From NCBI RefSeq assembly GCF_002557795.1, contig NZ_CP023777.1, positions 3,667,001-3,731,000 on the forward strand: 64,000 nt of DNA. Reading direction: 5' to 3'. The notes below the pieces were generated by a model. That model did not search any database. It was not told where the DNA came from and saw only the letters and a list, made by a program, of their open reading frames with translations. Source of the stretch: Chitinophaga caeni. GTDB taxonomy: Bacteria > Bacteroidota > Bacteroidia > Chitinophagales > Chitinophagaceae. Position numbers and translations under genes: made by a program. Every line of letters starts with the position of its first letter. Position 1 is the first letter of the stretch. Shown in pieces: positions 47,114 to 56,884 of the stretch.

Positions 47114-47932
47114 TTATTTACCGTTCAATTGGGTGTATAATTGCAGGTAATCTGCTAAATCTTCATTGTCCTTCTTGTAAGGAAGGATGATTTTACCTTT
47201 TTCAGCTTTGGCTTCGTCTACGGTTTTCTTATCCACTTTTTCACCTGCTAATATGATGGCATCCGAATATTTAACAGCGCCTTTGTTCAAGGCTGCATTG
47301 GTTCCCTCCTTGTAAGGTTCGAGGTCTTTTTCTTTGACCTGGTTACTGATGGCCGCTTTTTTCAGGAAGCTGGCCCCTAATTTTTCCTTGAAAGAGTTGG
47401 GCTCCAAGGAATAAACCGTCTTAGCGTTGGCAAATACGGGTTCTTTTTTATAAGCAGTTTTGAGATACAATGGAATCAGGGAAGTCATCCAGCCGCTGCA
47501 ATGGATAATGTCCGGCGGCCATCCAAATTTTTTAACTGTTTCCAGGGCTCCTTTGCAAAAGAAAATTGAACGGGCGGCATTATCGTCGTAAAACTTACCC
47601 TGTTCATCTGCGAAAACGTGCTTCCTCTTGAAATAATCCTCGTTGTCCAAGAAATATACCTGCAAACGGGCATTCGGCAATGAGGCTACTTTAATGATCA
47701 GCGGGTAATCGTCATTATCAATAACAATATTGATCCCTGATAGCCTTACAACTTCATGTAATCGGTGCCTTCTCTCGTTAATTACACCAAATCTTGGCAT
47801 GATGACCCTCACTTCCAATCCGGCTTCGTTTGATTTGATCGCCATCTTATTAACCATGGCCGCATAATCACTTAACTCTAAGTAAGGCGACATCTCCTGG
47901 GCAATAAAAAGAATTCTTTTCTTTGTGGACAT
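47114..47932 (-). CDS. Short glycogen/starch synthase-like protein (GT5 N-domain)
   Basis: This 272-aa protein aligns with the N-terminal (GT5) half of glycogen synthase. It has a K/R-type start region (RILFIAQEMSPYLELSDYAAMVNKMA), VRVIMPRFGVIN and PPDIIHCSGWMTSLIPLYLKT. The C-terminal GT1 donor domain is absent, whereas glycogen synthases are about 470 aa. The same short form is widespread in Bacteroidota beside DUF4270, so it is probably not a fresh truncation. Activity as a glucosyltransferase is doubtful. Confidence 0.87.
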   Translation of the reverse strand: MSTKKRILFIAQEMSPYLELSDYAAMVNKMAIKSNEAGLEVRVIMPRFGVINERRHRLHEVVRLSGINIVIDNDDYPLIIKVASLPNARLQVYFLDNEDYFKRKHVFADEQGKFYDDNAARSIFFCKGALETVKKFGWPPDIIHCSGWMTSLIPLYLKTAYKKEPVFANAKTVYSLEPNSFKEKLGASFLKKAAISNQVKEKDLEPYKEGTNAALNKGAVKYSDAIILAGEKVDKKTVDEAKAEKGKIILPYKKDNEDLADYLQLYTQLNGK

Positions 47933-47973
47933 TTAATGCTGATTATTAATGCAGTAATTTTTAATTTGGCTTG

Positions 47974-47981
47974 CAAAACTA
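47974..47981 (-). promoter_or_regulatory. Candidate -7 box for the GT5-like/DUF4270/metK operon
   Basis: The minus strand reads TAGTTTTG, a match to TAnnTTTG, 41 nt before the ATG at 47932. A -33 TTG is not obvious. Confidence 0.45.
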
Positions 47982-48042
47982 CGGATTTTTTAGCTAATAT
48001 TCGGCTTTTTAACACTTTTAACATCCCTTTAAGCAAAGGTTT

Positions 48043-48888
48043 ATGTATCTATTTAAGACAAAAAATGACTTGAACGCGTTCCTGGAAACGTATAAAAAGG
48101 AAGGGAAAAAAATAGGTTTCGTACCCACGATGGGCGCCTTACATGACGGGCATTTGGCCCTGGTTACCAAGGCCCGCATTGAATGCGACCTGGTGGTGGC
48201 CAGCATCTTCGTAAATCCAACTCAATTTAACGATCCGAAAGATTTTGAAAAATACCCCGTTACCATTGACCAAGATATCTTGAAACTTGAGTCTGCCTGG
48301 ACCGATGTCCTGTTTTTACCATCCGTGTCGGAAATGTATCCTGAGGGTATTAATGCGCCACATCAAGTTTATGATTTCGGTTACCTGGAAACAGTGCTGG
48401 AAGGCGCCTACCGCCCCGGTCATTTTCAAGGCGTCGGTATGATCGTTCATAAACTCCTGGATCTTGTTCAACCGACAAGGCTCTACATGGGACAGAAAGA
48501 TTTCCAGCAATGTATGATCATCAGGAAGCTTTTGGAAATTACCGGCATGCCTACCGAACTGGTAGTCGTGCCCACTAAAAGGGAACCGAACGGCCTCGCA
48601 ATGAGCAGCCGGAATATGAGGTTAAGTCCCGAAGAAAAAGCGCTCTCTATAGCGCTTTACAATGGCCTGAATGAAATAAAGCAAAACTTTAATCAACAGC
48701 CTATAAGTGAATTAACCATGTTGGTAAGTAACAACTTACAATCTATTGGTTTTCAAGTGGATTATGTTTCAATTGTAAATAGCGAAACCTTCGAGGTACT
48801 GGATGAAAAAATTGATGGTAAGATGGTAGGATTGATCGCTGCCAAGATAGGTGAAATTAGATTAATAGATAATATGTATTTAAATTAA
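48043..48888 (+). CDS. panC: Pantoate-beta-alanine ligase PanC
   Basis: This 281-aa cytoplasmic enzyme joins pantoate and beta-alanine to form pantothenate. The HIGH-like nucleotide-binding motif is in VPTMGALHDGHLALV, followed by ASIFVNPTQFNDPKDFEKYP, MGQKDFQQ and the KMSKS-like region LAMSSRNMRLSPEEK. It lies divergent to the GT5-like gene, and panD follows 195 bp downstream from its true ATG. Confidence 0.96.
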   Translation: MYLFKTKNDLNAFLETYKKEGKKIGFVPTMGALHDGHLALVTKARIECDLVVASIFVNPTQFNDPKDFEKYPVTIDQDILKLESAWTDVLFLPSVSEMYPEGINAPHQVYDFGYLETVLEGAYRPGHFQGVGMIVHKLLDLVQPTRLYMGQKDFQQCMIIRKLLEITGMPTELVVVPTKREPNGLAMSSRNMRLSPEEKALSIALYNGLNEIKQNFNQQPISELTMLVSNNLQSIGFQVDYVSIVNSETFEVLDEKIDGKMVGLIAAKIGEIRLIDNMYLN

Positions 48889-48960
48889 GTTATTATTACC
48901 GGGTAATAATGTATCGCTTTATAAGAATTGATCTATTGTTCTGGTTACTAATATTTTACT

Positions 48961-48997
48961 AATCCCGGCTATTGAATAAATGGCCGGGATTGTTATT
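48961..48997 (+). terminator. Terminator between panC and panD
   Basis: AATCCCGGC (48961-48969) and GCCGGGATT (48983-48991) form a perfect 9-bp stem followed by GTTATTT. panD therefore probably has its own promoter. Confidence 0.7.
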
Positions 48998-49054
48998 TAA
49001 CATCTTATTGTCATTACCTGGTATTGTGATTACTTCAATCATTATTTTTTTCTT

Positions 49055-49062
49055 TACCTTTG
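49055..49062 (+). promoter_or_regulatory. Candidate -7 box for panD
   Basis: TACCTTTG matches TAnnTTTG and lies 20 nt before the panD ATG at 49083, downstream of the panC terminator. Confidence 0.5.
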
Positions 49063-49082
49063 CGGACACTTTAAGCAGAACT

Positions 49083-49427
49083 ATGCAAATTGAACTATTA
49101 AAAAGTAAGATTCACAGGGCCGTTGTTACAGAAGCTAACCTGCAATACGTTGGAAGTATCACGATAGATGAAGCCCTGATGGATGCCGCTAACTTGATTG
49201 AATACGAGAAAGTTCAAGTGCTCAATGTCAATAACGGGGAACGCCTTGAAACCTATGTTATCAAGGGTAAAAGGGATTCCGGTGTCATCTGTTTGAATGG
49301 CCCCGCTGCCCGCCTGGTGGCTCCCGGCGACATCGTCATCATCATTTCCTATGCTACGATGGATTTTGAAGAGGCTAAACAATATAAGCCGATTGCCGTT
49401 TTTCCTAAGGAAGGAAACAAACTCTAA
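49083..49427 (+). CDS. panD: Aspartate 1-decarboxylase PanD
   Basis: I choose the ATG at 49083 (114 aa) rather than the longer open frame from 48972, because PanD proteins are about 115-125 aa and begin with [13 protein letters not shown]. The self-cleavage site is Gly24-Ser25 in QYVGSITID, which creates the pyruvoyl cofactor. The enzyme makes beta-alanine from aspartate for pantothenate. The longer frame would add a hydrophobic stretch and run through the panC terminator. Confidence 0.96.
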   Translation: MQIELLKSKIHRAVVTEANLQYVGSITIDEALMDAANLIEYEKVQVLNVNNGERLETYVIKGKRDSGVICLNGPAARLVAPGDIVIIISYATMDFEEAKQYKPIAVFPKEGNKL

Positions 49428-49435
49428 ATCTGTTC

Positions 49436-50491
49436 ATGCAGTCAACGTCTAATCTACCGAGCGGTAAAGCCCCAATTTCCGGAATACTTAAAAACTTGGC
49501 GAAGTTTGCCCTGTTTTTAGGACTCGGTGTGTTGCTGATTTGGCTGGCGTTGAAAGATATCAGCGAGGAAAACCGTCACCTGGTTATTGATTCGTTTAAA
49601 GCAGCCAATTATTGGCTGGTGATCCCCGCATTTATTATCGGTTTTTTTAGCCATTTCGTGAGGGCTACCCGTTGGAAGCTGATCATGCATTCGCTGGGCT
49701 ATAACCCTTCTACCTGGAATACTTTTTTCGCGGTCATGATCGGGTATTTAACCAATCTTGCCGTACCCAGGCTCGGAGAAGTGGCCCGTTGCGGCGTACT
49801 GGCCCGGTATGAAAAGCTTCCGGCAGATAAATTGGTTGGAACGATGATCGCTGAAAGGGCAGTTGACTTACTTTGTTTGGGCTTGCTATTTGTGATCACG
49901 ATTCTTTCGCAATTGGGATTGGTTTCCGATTTCCTCCAGGACGAGATCCTCGGTCCATTGAAAGATAAAGTAATGGCGATGAGCGCCTTGAAACTATCCC
50001 TGGTTTTTATCGGCCTGCTTATCTTTATACTAATAATTCTATTCCTGCTCCGTAAATTTTCCCATTCCAAAACAGCTATCAAGTTAAAAGAGTTGATCCG
50101 GGGTGTATGGGATGGCATTTTGTCTATCACCACGATGGAGCGTAAGGGCATGTTCGTCTTCCAATCGCTGTTGATCTGGTTTCTTTATTTCGCCATGATG
50201 TACGTTGGTTTTTACACGATGGGAGAAACGAGTCACCTCGGGGTGAAAGCTGCCATGTCATTATTGGCATTCGGAAGTATCGGGATGATCGTAACACCGG
50301 GTGGTATCGGCGCGTACCCGTTACTGATAGAGAAAACCTTATCTATTTACAAGGTGGCGCAAGTGCCGGCATTCGCTTTCGGCTGGATCATCTGGGGTGC
50401 GCAAACCATCTTGATTCTCATTTTGGGCCTATTATCATTTGCCCTTTTACCTATTTACAACAGGAAGAGGGTTAATTCAAATTCACTTTAA
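49436..50491 (+). CDS. Lysylphosphatidylglycerol synthase-like membrane protein (UPF0104)
   Basis: This 351-aa polytopic protein belongs to the MprF flippase-like/UPF0104 (AglD2) family. Signatures include FFSHFVRATRWKLIMHSLGY, YLTNLAVPRLGEVARCGVLARYEKLPADKLVGTMIAERAVDL and the C-terminal VTPGGIGAYPLLIEKTL. It lacks the catalytic C-terminal domain of MprF and so may move lipids rather than aminoacylate them. It follows panD by 8 bp. Confidence 0.85.
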   Translation: MQSTSNLPSGKAPISGILKNLAKFALFLGLGVLLIWLALKDISEENRHLVIDSFKAANYWLVIPAFIIGFFSHFVRATRWKLIMHSLGYNPSTWNTFFAVMIGYLTNLAVPRLGEVARCGVLARYEKLPADKLVGTMIAERAVDLLCLGLLFVITILSQLGLVSDFLQDEILGPLKDKVMAMSALKLSLVFIGLLIFILIILFLLRKFSHSKTAIKLKELIRGVWDGILSITTMERKGMFVFQSLLIWFLYFAMMYVGFYTMGETSHLGVKAAMSLLAFGSIGMIVTPGGIGAYPLLIEKTLSIYKVAQVPAFAFGWIIWGAQTILILILGLLSFALLPIYNRKRVNSNSL

Positions 50492-50640
50492 TACTCCCAA
50501 AGGCTCTACCCTATTCTTTCTCAATGAATTGTGAATAAATCTTCGGCGGAAAATCAGCAATAAAATCGTAATTTAATATCTAGTTAATATGCAATTCGTA
50601 GTATTGTAGATTCTTTCCTTGACTAAAGTATTGTATCTAT

Positions 50641-52815
50641 ATGAGATTGGATACCAATGAAGCGATAGCTTCTTTGACTGTTGATTTAGACAAAGATCTA
50701 CAGCTACTCAGAAAAAAATTGAGAAGGCAAATGCCCGCAAAGAAAAAGATTATTGTTAGAGACCTCAGTTGGCTATCATTCAACGCCCGTGTTTTGCAGG
50801 AAGCTGCCGATTCAAATGTTCCGCTGCGTGAACGGCTCCGTTTCTTGGCTATCTTCTCGAATAACCTCGATGAATTTTTCCGCGTACGCGTCGCTACCCT
50901 GAAAAGGATGACCAGTATCGGCAAATCGGCCAAGATGCACCTGGAAGAAAATCCGGACAAGATACTGGAAGAGATTCAAACGACCGTAATTCACCAGCAA
51001 CAGGAGTTTAACCGTATTTACAAGGAAATTATCGATGAGCTTGCCGCTCAGAAAATATTTATTAAAACGGAAAAACAGCTCAACCGGGAACAACAGAAGT
51101 TCGTACTCAATTACTTCAACGATGAAGTGAGAACAAATATCATCCCGCTGATGATTGAAAGTATCCAGAATTTCCCGAACCTCCGCGATAAATCGATCTA
51201 CTTGGCAGCCGTACTGGCCAAGGAAGATAACAGTATCCGGCAGAAGTTCGCGTTAATCGAAATCCCTACCAAGTTATTACCACGGTTCATCATCCTTCCG
51301 TCGAAAGATGGCGAACATAATATAATCTTGTTGGAAGATGTGATCCGCTTTTGTTTGCCGAATATATTCTCGTATTTCGGCTACGATAAATTTACGGCAC
51401 ACATCATCAAGGTTACCAGGGATGCCGAGCTGGATATCGATAACGACTTGTCTACCAGCGTGATCCACCAACTTGAGAAAGGAATTAAAGCCCGGAGGAA
51501 AGGGAAACCGGTTCGTTTTGTTTATGATAAAGATATAGACCCGATCCTGCTGGAATACTTGATGCGGCGGATGGGCTTGAGCAAGAAAGATAACCTCATT
51601 CCCGGTCAACGGATCCACAATTTCAAGGACTTTATGGATTTCCCGGCGAGCGTTTTCCACCATAAGCTCCACCTGCGGAAGTCCTTCATCCACCCTTTAT
51701 TTATAAATGCGCCCAGCGTGATGCATGTGATCCAAAAGCAGGATGTCATGCTGCATTTCCCGTACCAGTCTTTCGATACTATTATCGATTTATTGAGGGA
51801 GTCGGCCATCGACCCGAACGTGAAAACGATCAAGATAACAGCATACAGGTTAGCAAAAGAATCGAAAGTGGCCAATGCACTGATTAATGCCGCGAGAAAC
51901 GGGAAAGATGTAACCGTTGTCATCGAACTAAGGGCACGTTTCGATGAAGAAGCCAACCTGAAATGGAAAAGTCGTTTCGAAGAAGAAGGTATACGGGTAC
52001 TCATCGGCGTACCGGGGATGAAAGTACATGCGAAAGTATGCGTCATCAAGAAACGTGTTGGAAACAAGACGATACAATGCGGGTTCGTAAGTACCGGGAA
52101 CTTGAACGAGTCTACTGCCAGGTTTTACGGCGATCATTGCCTACTCACCGCGAATAGGGCTATCATGGCCGATATAAACAGGATATTCAAATACCTCGAA
52201 AGTCCCAAACATGACCTGGACATTTTAGCGACCTGCACCATGATGCCGGCAAGTCCTTATAATATGAGGAAATTCTTTACCCGGTTGATAGATAAGGAAA
52301 TCAGGAACGTGAAAAATAAGAAAGCTGCCGGTATCACGATCAAGATGAACTCCCTGAGCGACGAATTTATGATCCTGAAATTATACGAAGCAGCCAAGGA
52401 AGGTGTGCCTATCAGGATGGTGACCCGCGGGATCTGCTGCGCCTACACGCATAACAAACATTGGAAGGAAAATATGGAGGCTGTGAGTATCGTGGATGAA
52501 TATTTGGAGCATGCCCGGGTGGCCATATTTCATAATGAAGGTAAACCGAAGGTATATATATCATCGGCAGATTGGATGGTGCGTAACTTGGATCACCGCG
52601 TGGAAGCCGCGGTGCCTATCCTGGATCCAGGTATCCAGCAGGAGTTGATCGATATCATGAATATCCAATTTGAAGATAATGTGAAGGCCCGGATATTAGA
52701 TAACCACCAGAAAAATGAATACAAGCGCAGGCCCGGTAAAAAGATACAAGCACAAGTTGAAATATATAAGTACCTCCATGAAAAATCTACTAAATTAGAG
52801 GCTCAAAATTATTAA
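50641..52815 (+). CDS. ppk1: Polyphosphate kinase 1
   Basis: This 724-aa enzyme polymerises ATP gamma-phosphate into polyphosphate. The N-terminal domain begins with RDLSWLSFNARVLQEA and FLAIFSNNLDEFFRVRVATL. The phospho-accepting histidine is His463 in MKVHAKVCVIKKR, and the second catalytic histidine is probably His631 in AIFHNEGKPKVYISSADWM. The length is standard. It is followed 61 bp later by a Ppx/GppA phosphatase gene, the usual opposing pair for polyphosphate or (p)ppGpp turnover. Confidence 0.96.
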   Translation: MRLDTNEAIASLTVDLDKDLQLLRKKLRRQMPAKKKIIVRDLSWLSFNARVLQEAADSNVPLRERLRFLAIFSNNLDEFFRVRVATLKRMTSIGKSAKMHLEENPDKILEEIQTTVIHQQQEFNRIYKEIIDELAAQKIFIKTEKQLNREQQKFVLNYFNDEVRTNIIPLMIESIQNFPNLRDKSIYLAAVLAKEDNSIRQKFALIEIPTKLLPRFIILPSKDGEHNIILLEDVIRFCLPNIFSYFGYDKFTAHIIKVTRDAELDIDNDLSTSVIHQLEKGIKARRKGKPVRFVYDKDIDPILLEYLMRRMGLSKKDNLIPGQRIHNFKDFMDFPASVFHHKLHLRKSFIHPLFINAPSVMHVIQKQDVMLHFPYQSFDTIIDLLRESAIDPNVKTIKITAYRLAKESKVANALINAARNGKDVTVVIELRARFDEEANLKWKSRFEEEGIRVLIGVPGMKVHAKVCVIKKRVGNKTIQCGFVSTGNLNESTARFYGDHCLLTANRAIMADINRIFKYLESPKHDLDILATCTMMPASPYNMRKFFTRLIDKEIRNVKNKKAAGITIKMNSLSDEFMILKLYEAAKEGVPIRMVTRGICCAYTHNKHWKENMEAVSIVDEYLEHARVAIFHNEGKPKVYISSADWMVRNLDHRVEAAVPILDPGIQQELIDIMNIQFEDNVKARILDNHQKNEYKRRPGKKIQAQVEIYKYLHEKSTKLEAQNY

Positions 52816-52876
52816 GCCACTAAATTATGGTGTAGTTCTTGTGCAACACACCTCGAAAAAATGTTTTATTGTATAG

Positions 52877-53764
52877 ATGAAGTTAGCTGCAATTGATATC
52901 GGTTCCAATGCCGCAAGATTATTGATCTCGGATGCATCCCCGAATTTGAACGGTGAAATGGATTTTACCAAAGTAAACCTGGTGAGGGTGCCATTGAGAT
53001 TGGGTTTTGACGTTTTTACCAAGGGGCGTATCTCGGACAAAAAAGCCGATAACCTCGTTAATACGATCAAGGCATATAAACATTTACTGGAAGTGTACGA
53101 GGTAAAGTACCTAAAGGCTTGCGCCACTTCCGCCATGAGGGATGCTGAAAACGGTGCCCAGGTCATGGAACGTGTGCAGCAGGAAACCGGCTTAAATATC
53201 CATATCATTTCCGGGCAGGAAGAAGCTACCTATATTTATGAGAACCATGTCGCGGAAAATCTAGATAAAACAAAATCTTACCTATATATAGATGTCGGCG
53301 GTGGTAGTACCGAGTTGACCTATTTCAGCGGGAATTCATTACAAAAGAAAGCCTCCTTTAATATCGGGACGATCAGGATTTTGCAGAACCAGGTGACGGA
53401 AGATCATTGGCAACAATTAAAGGACTTCGTAAAAACAAATTTAAAACCGGCCGATAACCTGGTAGCTATTGGTTCCGGTGGTAATATCAACAAGGTTTTC
53501 TCCCTTTCAAAGCGTAAAGAAGGTAAACCACTCTCCATTCAAACATTAAAAGATTACCTGAAGGAATTTAGTAGTTTCTCCGTGGAAGAACGGATTCATG
53601 TTTATAACCTGCGCGAAGACAGGGCCGATGTAATCGTTCCCGCACTCCAGATTTATGTCAATATCATGAGATGGGGAAATATAGAAGAAATCTACGTTCC
53701 CAAAATTGGCCTGGCCGATGGATTGATTCACGCGTTATACAATGAAATTAGCGCCCACAGCTAA
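52877..53764 (+). CDS. Ppx/GppA family phosphatase
   Basis: This 295-aa protein has the actin-like ATPase fold of the exopolyphosphatase/pppGpp phosphatase family. It starts LAAIDIGSNAARLLISD, and the second phosphate-binding loop is YIDVGGGSTELTYFS. It is short, with only the two actin-like domains and no C-terminal HD-type domain as in E. coli Ppx. Gene order after ppk1 favours a role in polyphosphate degradation, but GppA activity is possible. Confidence 0.93.
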   Translation: MKLAAIDIGSNAARLLISDASPNLNGEMDFTKVNLVRVPLRLGFDVFTKGRISDKKADNLVNTIKAYKHLLEVYEVKYLKACATSAMRDAENGAQVMERVQQETGLNIHIISGQEEATYIYENHVAENLDKTKSYLYIDVGGGSTELTYFSGNSLQKKASFNIGTIRILQNQVTEDHWQQLKDFVKTNLKPADNLVAIGSGGNINKVFSLSKRKEGKPLSIQTLKDYLKEFSSFSVEERIHVYNLREDRADVIVPALQIYVNIMRWGNIEEIYVPKIGLADGLIHALYNEISAHS

Positions 53765-53830
53765 AAAAATAGCCCGAAATTCAAATTATAATGTAACCTT
53801 TGTGATTTTGACCATAAAATTTGCTGCGAT

Positions 53831-54646
53831 ATGTCGGTAAATAAAGAGATTAGAAGAGTGACAACCCATGTTTTACAAAAAATGAAACATGATGGGGAAA
53901 GGATTAGCATGCTTACAGCCTACGATTTTTCCATGGCCAAGATTTTTGATGATGCCGGGATGGATATTTTACTGGTCGGTGATTCAGCCTCCAACGTTAT
54001 GGCAGGCCATGAAACAACCTTGCCGATTACGCTGGATCAAATGATTTACCATGCGGCATCCGTAGTCAGGGCCATAAAAAGAAGTTTCGTCGTAGTTGAT
54101 TTACCTTTCGGTTCTTACCAAGGTAACTCCAAGGAAGCGCTGAACTCTACTATCCGGATCATGAAGGAAACCGGGGCGCACGGCATCAAGATCGAAGGTG
54201 GTGAAGAGATTATCGAATCAGTTAAAAGGATTATTTCGGCGGGTGTGCCCGTCATGGGGCACTTGGGCTTGACCCCGCAGTCTATTTATAAATTCGGAAC
54301 TTATGCCGTTAGGGCAACGGAAGATGCCGAGGCGCAAAAGTTGCTAAAAGACGCACAATTATTACAGGAAGCAGGTTGTTTCGCGATAGTTTTGGAGAAA
54401 ATCCCCGCTTTATTGGCTAAGCAAGTGGCGGAAACCCTCGAAATTCCCGTAATCGGGATCGGCGCCGGTAAATATGTTGACGGGCAAGTTTTAGTCATGC
54501 ACGATATGCTGGGAATCAACAAGGAATTTAAACCGCGTTTCTTACGTCGCTATTTGAACCTATACGATGATATTTATAATGCTACCCAGCAATATATAAA
54601 CGATATTAAAGACCGGGATTTCCCGAATGATTCTGAACAATACTAG
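53831..54646 (+). CDS. panB: 3-methyl-2-oxobutanoate hydroxymethyltransferase PanB
   Basis: This 271-aa TIM-barrel enzyme transfers a hydroxymethyl group from methylene-tetrahydrofolate to 2-oxoisovalerate, the first step to pantoate. Motifs are [47 protein letters not shown] and [19 protein letters not shown]. It lies 4.9 kb from panC and panD in the same direction, with ppk1 and ppx between. Confidence 0.96.
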   Translation: MSVNKEIRRVTTHVLQKMKHDGERISMLTAYDFSMAKIFDDAGMDILLVGDSASNVMAGHETTLPITLDQMIYHAASVVRAIKRSFVVVDLPFGSYQGNSKEALNSTIRIMKETGAHGIKIEGGEEIIESVKRIISAGVPVMGHLGLTPQSIYKFGTYAVRATEDAEAQKLLKDAQLLQEAGCFAIVLEKIPALLAKQVAETLEIPVIGIGAGKYVDGQVLVMHDMLGINKEFKPRFLRRYLNLYDDIYNATQQYINDIKDRDFPNDSEQY

Positions 54647-54652
54647 TTCTCA

Positions 54653-54692
54653 TTGCAGTTCGAGGATCGGAAGTTCCCGAACTGCAACTGGA
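54653..54692 (+). terminator. Terminator of panB
   Basis: TTGCAGTTCG (54653-54662) and CGAACTGCAA (54678-54687) form a perfect 10-bp stem with a 15-nt loop, then CTGGATTTTT. It begins 6 nt after the stop codon. Confidence 0.7.
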
Positions 54693-54976
54693 TTTTTACC
54701 ATTGCCTACCCTGCTACCCGTTCTGAATTCTCGCTTAAAATCAGTATATTCGTACTGTTTTGAATTATCTGCTCAACATACAGCTTTCTTTGTTGTCCTT
54801 CTTAAGAAGTACTTGCTCGCATGTGCCTTGATGGTGCGTGTTTCATTAACCCGTTTTTAATCAATTTTCCTGGTAAATAGTAATCAACGGATGTTTAGCA
54901 TGATCTTTTCATGTTAAGCGTTGTTATTAAATATATTGGAATCAACTGCTTCCGAATTCAAAATAAATTATACACC

Positions 54977-55867
54977 ATGACTACATTAGAGATCGTTCTA
55001 GATGGACTAATGACACGTTACAAGCAACGCGTACCCGATGTACCGGCAATTATTGATGCCATGATCCAAGAAGGGATTATTGAGAAAGCATCAGATATTG
55101 AAAATGACCATATCGCTTTCCGCACGATGGGCGTAGAACACCTGGGCATACAATCCTTTGAAAAGATTTTTTTACACCTGGGATATACTAAAAAGGATTA
55201 TTATTATTTTCCTGCCAAACAACTAGATGCATATTGGTATGCACCTCCAAGCAACGAATACCCCAGGATCTTTATCAGTGAACTGCGGGTGAAAGACTTA
55301 AATGAACAGACGCAGCGATTAATAAAAAGCTATACAAATGAAGTGTCGGCAGATCCTGTTGATAATTTAGATTTAGATAATGGGAACGCAATCGATACAT
55401 TCTTGCATAGCGCATTGTGGAGAACTCCAACCTTGGCCGATTATAAAGAATTATCTGCGGTGAGCGAATATGCTGCCTGGGTCATTTATAACCGTTACTA
55501 TTTGAATCATTTCACGATCTCCGTTCATAACTTGAAACCGGGCTATAATACAGTAGATGAATTCAACGAATTTTTGAAATCGAAAGGATTTAAACTCAAT
55601 AATTCCGGCGGAGAAACCAAGAAAAGTCCCGATGGGTTGCTACTTCAAAGCTCAACCGTGGCCAGGATGATAGAAGCAACTTTTGCTAACGGGGAAAGCG
55701 AAAAAATTCCCGGATCATACGTTGAATTTGCAGAAAGAAAAGTATTACCGCAATTTGCCCAACTCCCGGCTAATGAAATTAAAAGAGAGCACCGCCGGGA
55801 AGGCTTCGAAGCTAACAATGCCGACAAAATATTTGAAAGCACTTATTCGGCTCAAACCGGGCGTTAG
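54977..55867 (+). CDS. DUF1338 protein (2-oxoadipate dioxygenase/decarboxylase-like)
   Basis: I use the ATG at 54977 (296 aa); the open frame extends to 54911 but those residues look non-coding. The sequence carries DHIAFRTMGVEHLGIQSFEKIFLHLGY and NRYYLNHFTISVHNLKPGYNTVDEFNEFL, with likely metal-binding His residues of the DUF1338 (HglS/YdcJ) family. Characterised members convert 2-oxoadipate to 2-hydroxyglutarate in lysine catabolism. An ALDH7-type dehydrogenase at 59527 lies beyond the repeat/IS region, which supports this role. Confidence 0.88.
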   Translation: MTTLEIVLDGLMTRYKQRVPDVPAIIDAMIQEGIIEKASDIENDHIAFRTMGVEHLGIQSFEKIFLHLGYTKKDYYYFPAKQLDAYWYAPPSNEYPRIFISELRVKDLNEQTQRLIKSYTNEVSADPVDNLDLDNGNAIDTFLHSALWRTPTLADYKELSAVSEYAAWVIYNRYYLNHFTISVHNLKPGYNTVDEFNEFLKSKGFKLNNSGGETKKSPDGLLLQSSTVARMIEATFANGESEKIPGSYVEFAERKVLPQFAQLPANEIKREHRREGFEANNADKIFESTYSAQTGR

Positions 55868-55904
55868 AAGACTTTTTGTGGCAATATTTAATGTGTTTAT
55901 ATGC

Positions 55905-55936
55905 AAGGACAAGGACTTTAAACCTTGTCCTTTTAT
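55905..55936 (+). terminator. Terminator of the DUF1338 gene
   Basis: AAGGACAAGG (55905-55914) and CCTTGTCCTT (55923-55932) form a perfect 10-bp stem followed by TTATTT. Confidence 0.85.
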
Positions 55937-56080
55937 TTATACTGAAATGCCAACTGAACTTCAGGGAGTTTTCCATATTTCGAATTTCTTGCTGGTTCGA
56001 GCTTCAAGTCCATAGGTGTTCGAAACATTGATTTTCGTGATGAGCCATTGCATTCTATCCGGAAACAATCTGCCCTACCT

Positions 56081-56270
56081 GCTAGTTCGAGCTTCCAAGC
56101 TCGGACTCCCATATGTTGCTACGTGCTACTGATAGGGTATCCTGTTCGGCAGCATAAGAAATACAACAATTAACAGCGAATGGTACAAAAAGTACGTGCT
56201 TTTTCGTTTTTGGTACAATTGTAAATGTCCTTAATTGTGCGTAGGTCCGAGCTTGGAAGCTCGAACCAGC
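56081..56270. repeat. 190-bp inverted-repeat element, copy 1
   Basis: The 26-bp ends at 56081-56106 and 56245-56270 are inverted repeats of each other with one mismatch. Each end is itself a hairpin: TTCGAGC-TTCCAA-GCTCGGA at 56086-56105. There is no ORF. A second copy of identical length, with one visible difference, is at 57769-57958. The layout resembles a BIME/MITE. Confidence 0.85.
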
Positions 56271-56437
56271 AAGGGTTTTGAGTGGTTTGGGAAAGTGTTC
56301 AATACCAGACCTAGGTTTCGAACACCTGTCACTTCCAAGCTGTAACCAGCAAGGGTTTTGAGTGGTTTGGGAAAGTGTTCAATACCAGACCTAGGTTTCG
56401 AACACCTGTCAATTCCAAGCTCGAACCAGCAAGGGTT
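56264..56437. repeat. 80-bp tandem repeats, short array
   Basis: Units start with AACCAGCAAGGG at 56264, 56344 and 56424 (the third truncated). Each unit contains GAGTGGTTTGG, GTGTTCAATACC, CCTAGGTTTCGAACACCTGT and a hairpin-arm remnant TTCCAAGCT. The array continues directly from the right end of the 190-bp element. Confidence 0.85.
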
Positions 56438-56534
56438 CTCAACCTTGCATTTCGAGATGTGCCATTGCATTTTAACTGGAACTGCTACCTTTGAGTGGAC
56501 ATATAGTTAAGCTCTTTCCTTAACTTTGAATACA

Positions 56535-56852
56535 ATGAGTAAAAAAGAAAGAAGGAGTTATGATAAATCCTTCAAACTGATGGCAGTAGAATTGCGCAGA
56601 AGTGGCAAGCCAGCCGTAACTGTTGCAAAAGAATTGGGTATAGCTGCGGAAATGCTTCGTCGCTGGACCAGGGAGTTCAGTGTACATGACACCCGTAGTT
56701 TTCCTGGCAATGGAAAACAGGATCTGACACTGGAGCAAAAGGAAATCCAGGCCCTGAAGAAAGCACTCCAGGAAGCAGAATTGGAAAATCGGATACTAAA
56801 AAAGGCAGTGAGCATTTTCTCCAGGGAAGACAACAAATATTCAGGTTCATAA
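56535..56852 (+). CDS. IS3-family transposase OrfA
   Basis: This 105-aa protein begins at the ATG at 56535 (a TTG 9 nt upstream is in frame). It carries a helix-turn-helix ([32 protein letters not shown]) and a C-terminal leucine-zipper-like helix ([20 protein letters not shown]). OrfA binds the IS ends. The slippery run A-AAA-AAG at 56798-56804 lies near its 3' end. Confidence 0.92.
   Translation: MSKKERRSYDKSFKLMAVELRRSGKPAVTVAKELGIAAEMLRRWTREFSVHDTRSFPGNGKQDLTLEQKEIQALKKALQEAELENRILKKAVSIFSREDNKYSGS
56798..56804 (+). promoter_or_regulatory. Programmed -1 frameshift site of the IS3 element
   Basis: The sequence AAAAAAG falls as A-AAA-AAG in the OrfA frame. A -1 shift continues through an open frame into OrfB, giving the OrfAB transposase typical of IS3 elements. 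Confidence 0.8.
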
Positions 56853-56884
56853 AGGACCATCAGGCAGAATTTGATGTCGAGAAG

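Noticed and set aside
47114..47932. Recently truncated glycogen synthase pseudogene
   Set aside because: The start, stop and GT5 motifs are intact, and the same short form beside DUF4270 is common in Bacteroidota.
54627..54976. Small ORFs and possible RNA upstream of the DUF1338 gene
   Set aside because: The 77-aa frame overlaps the panB end and its terminator. Apart from that hairpin I see no supported gene in this gap.
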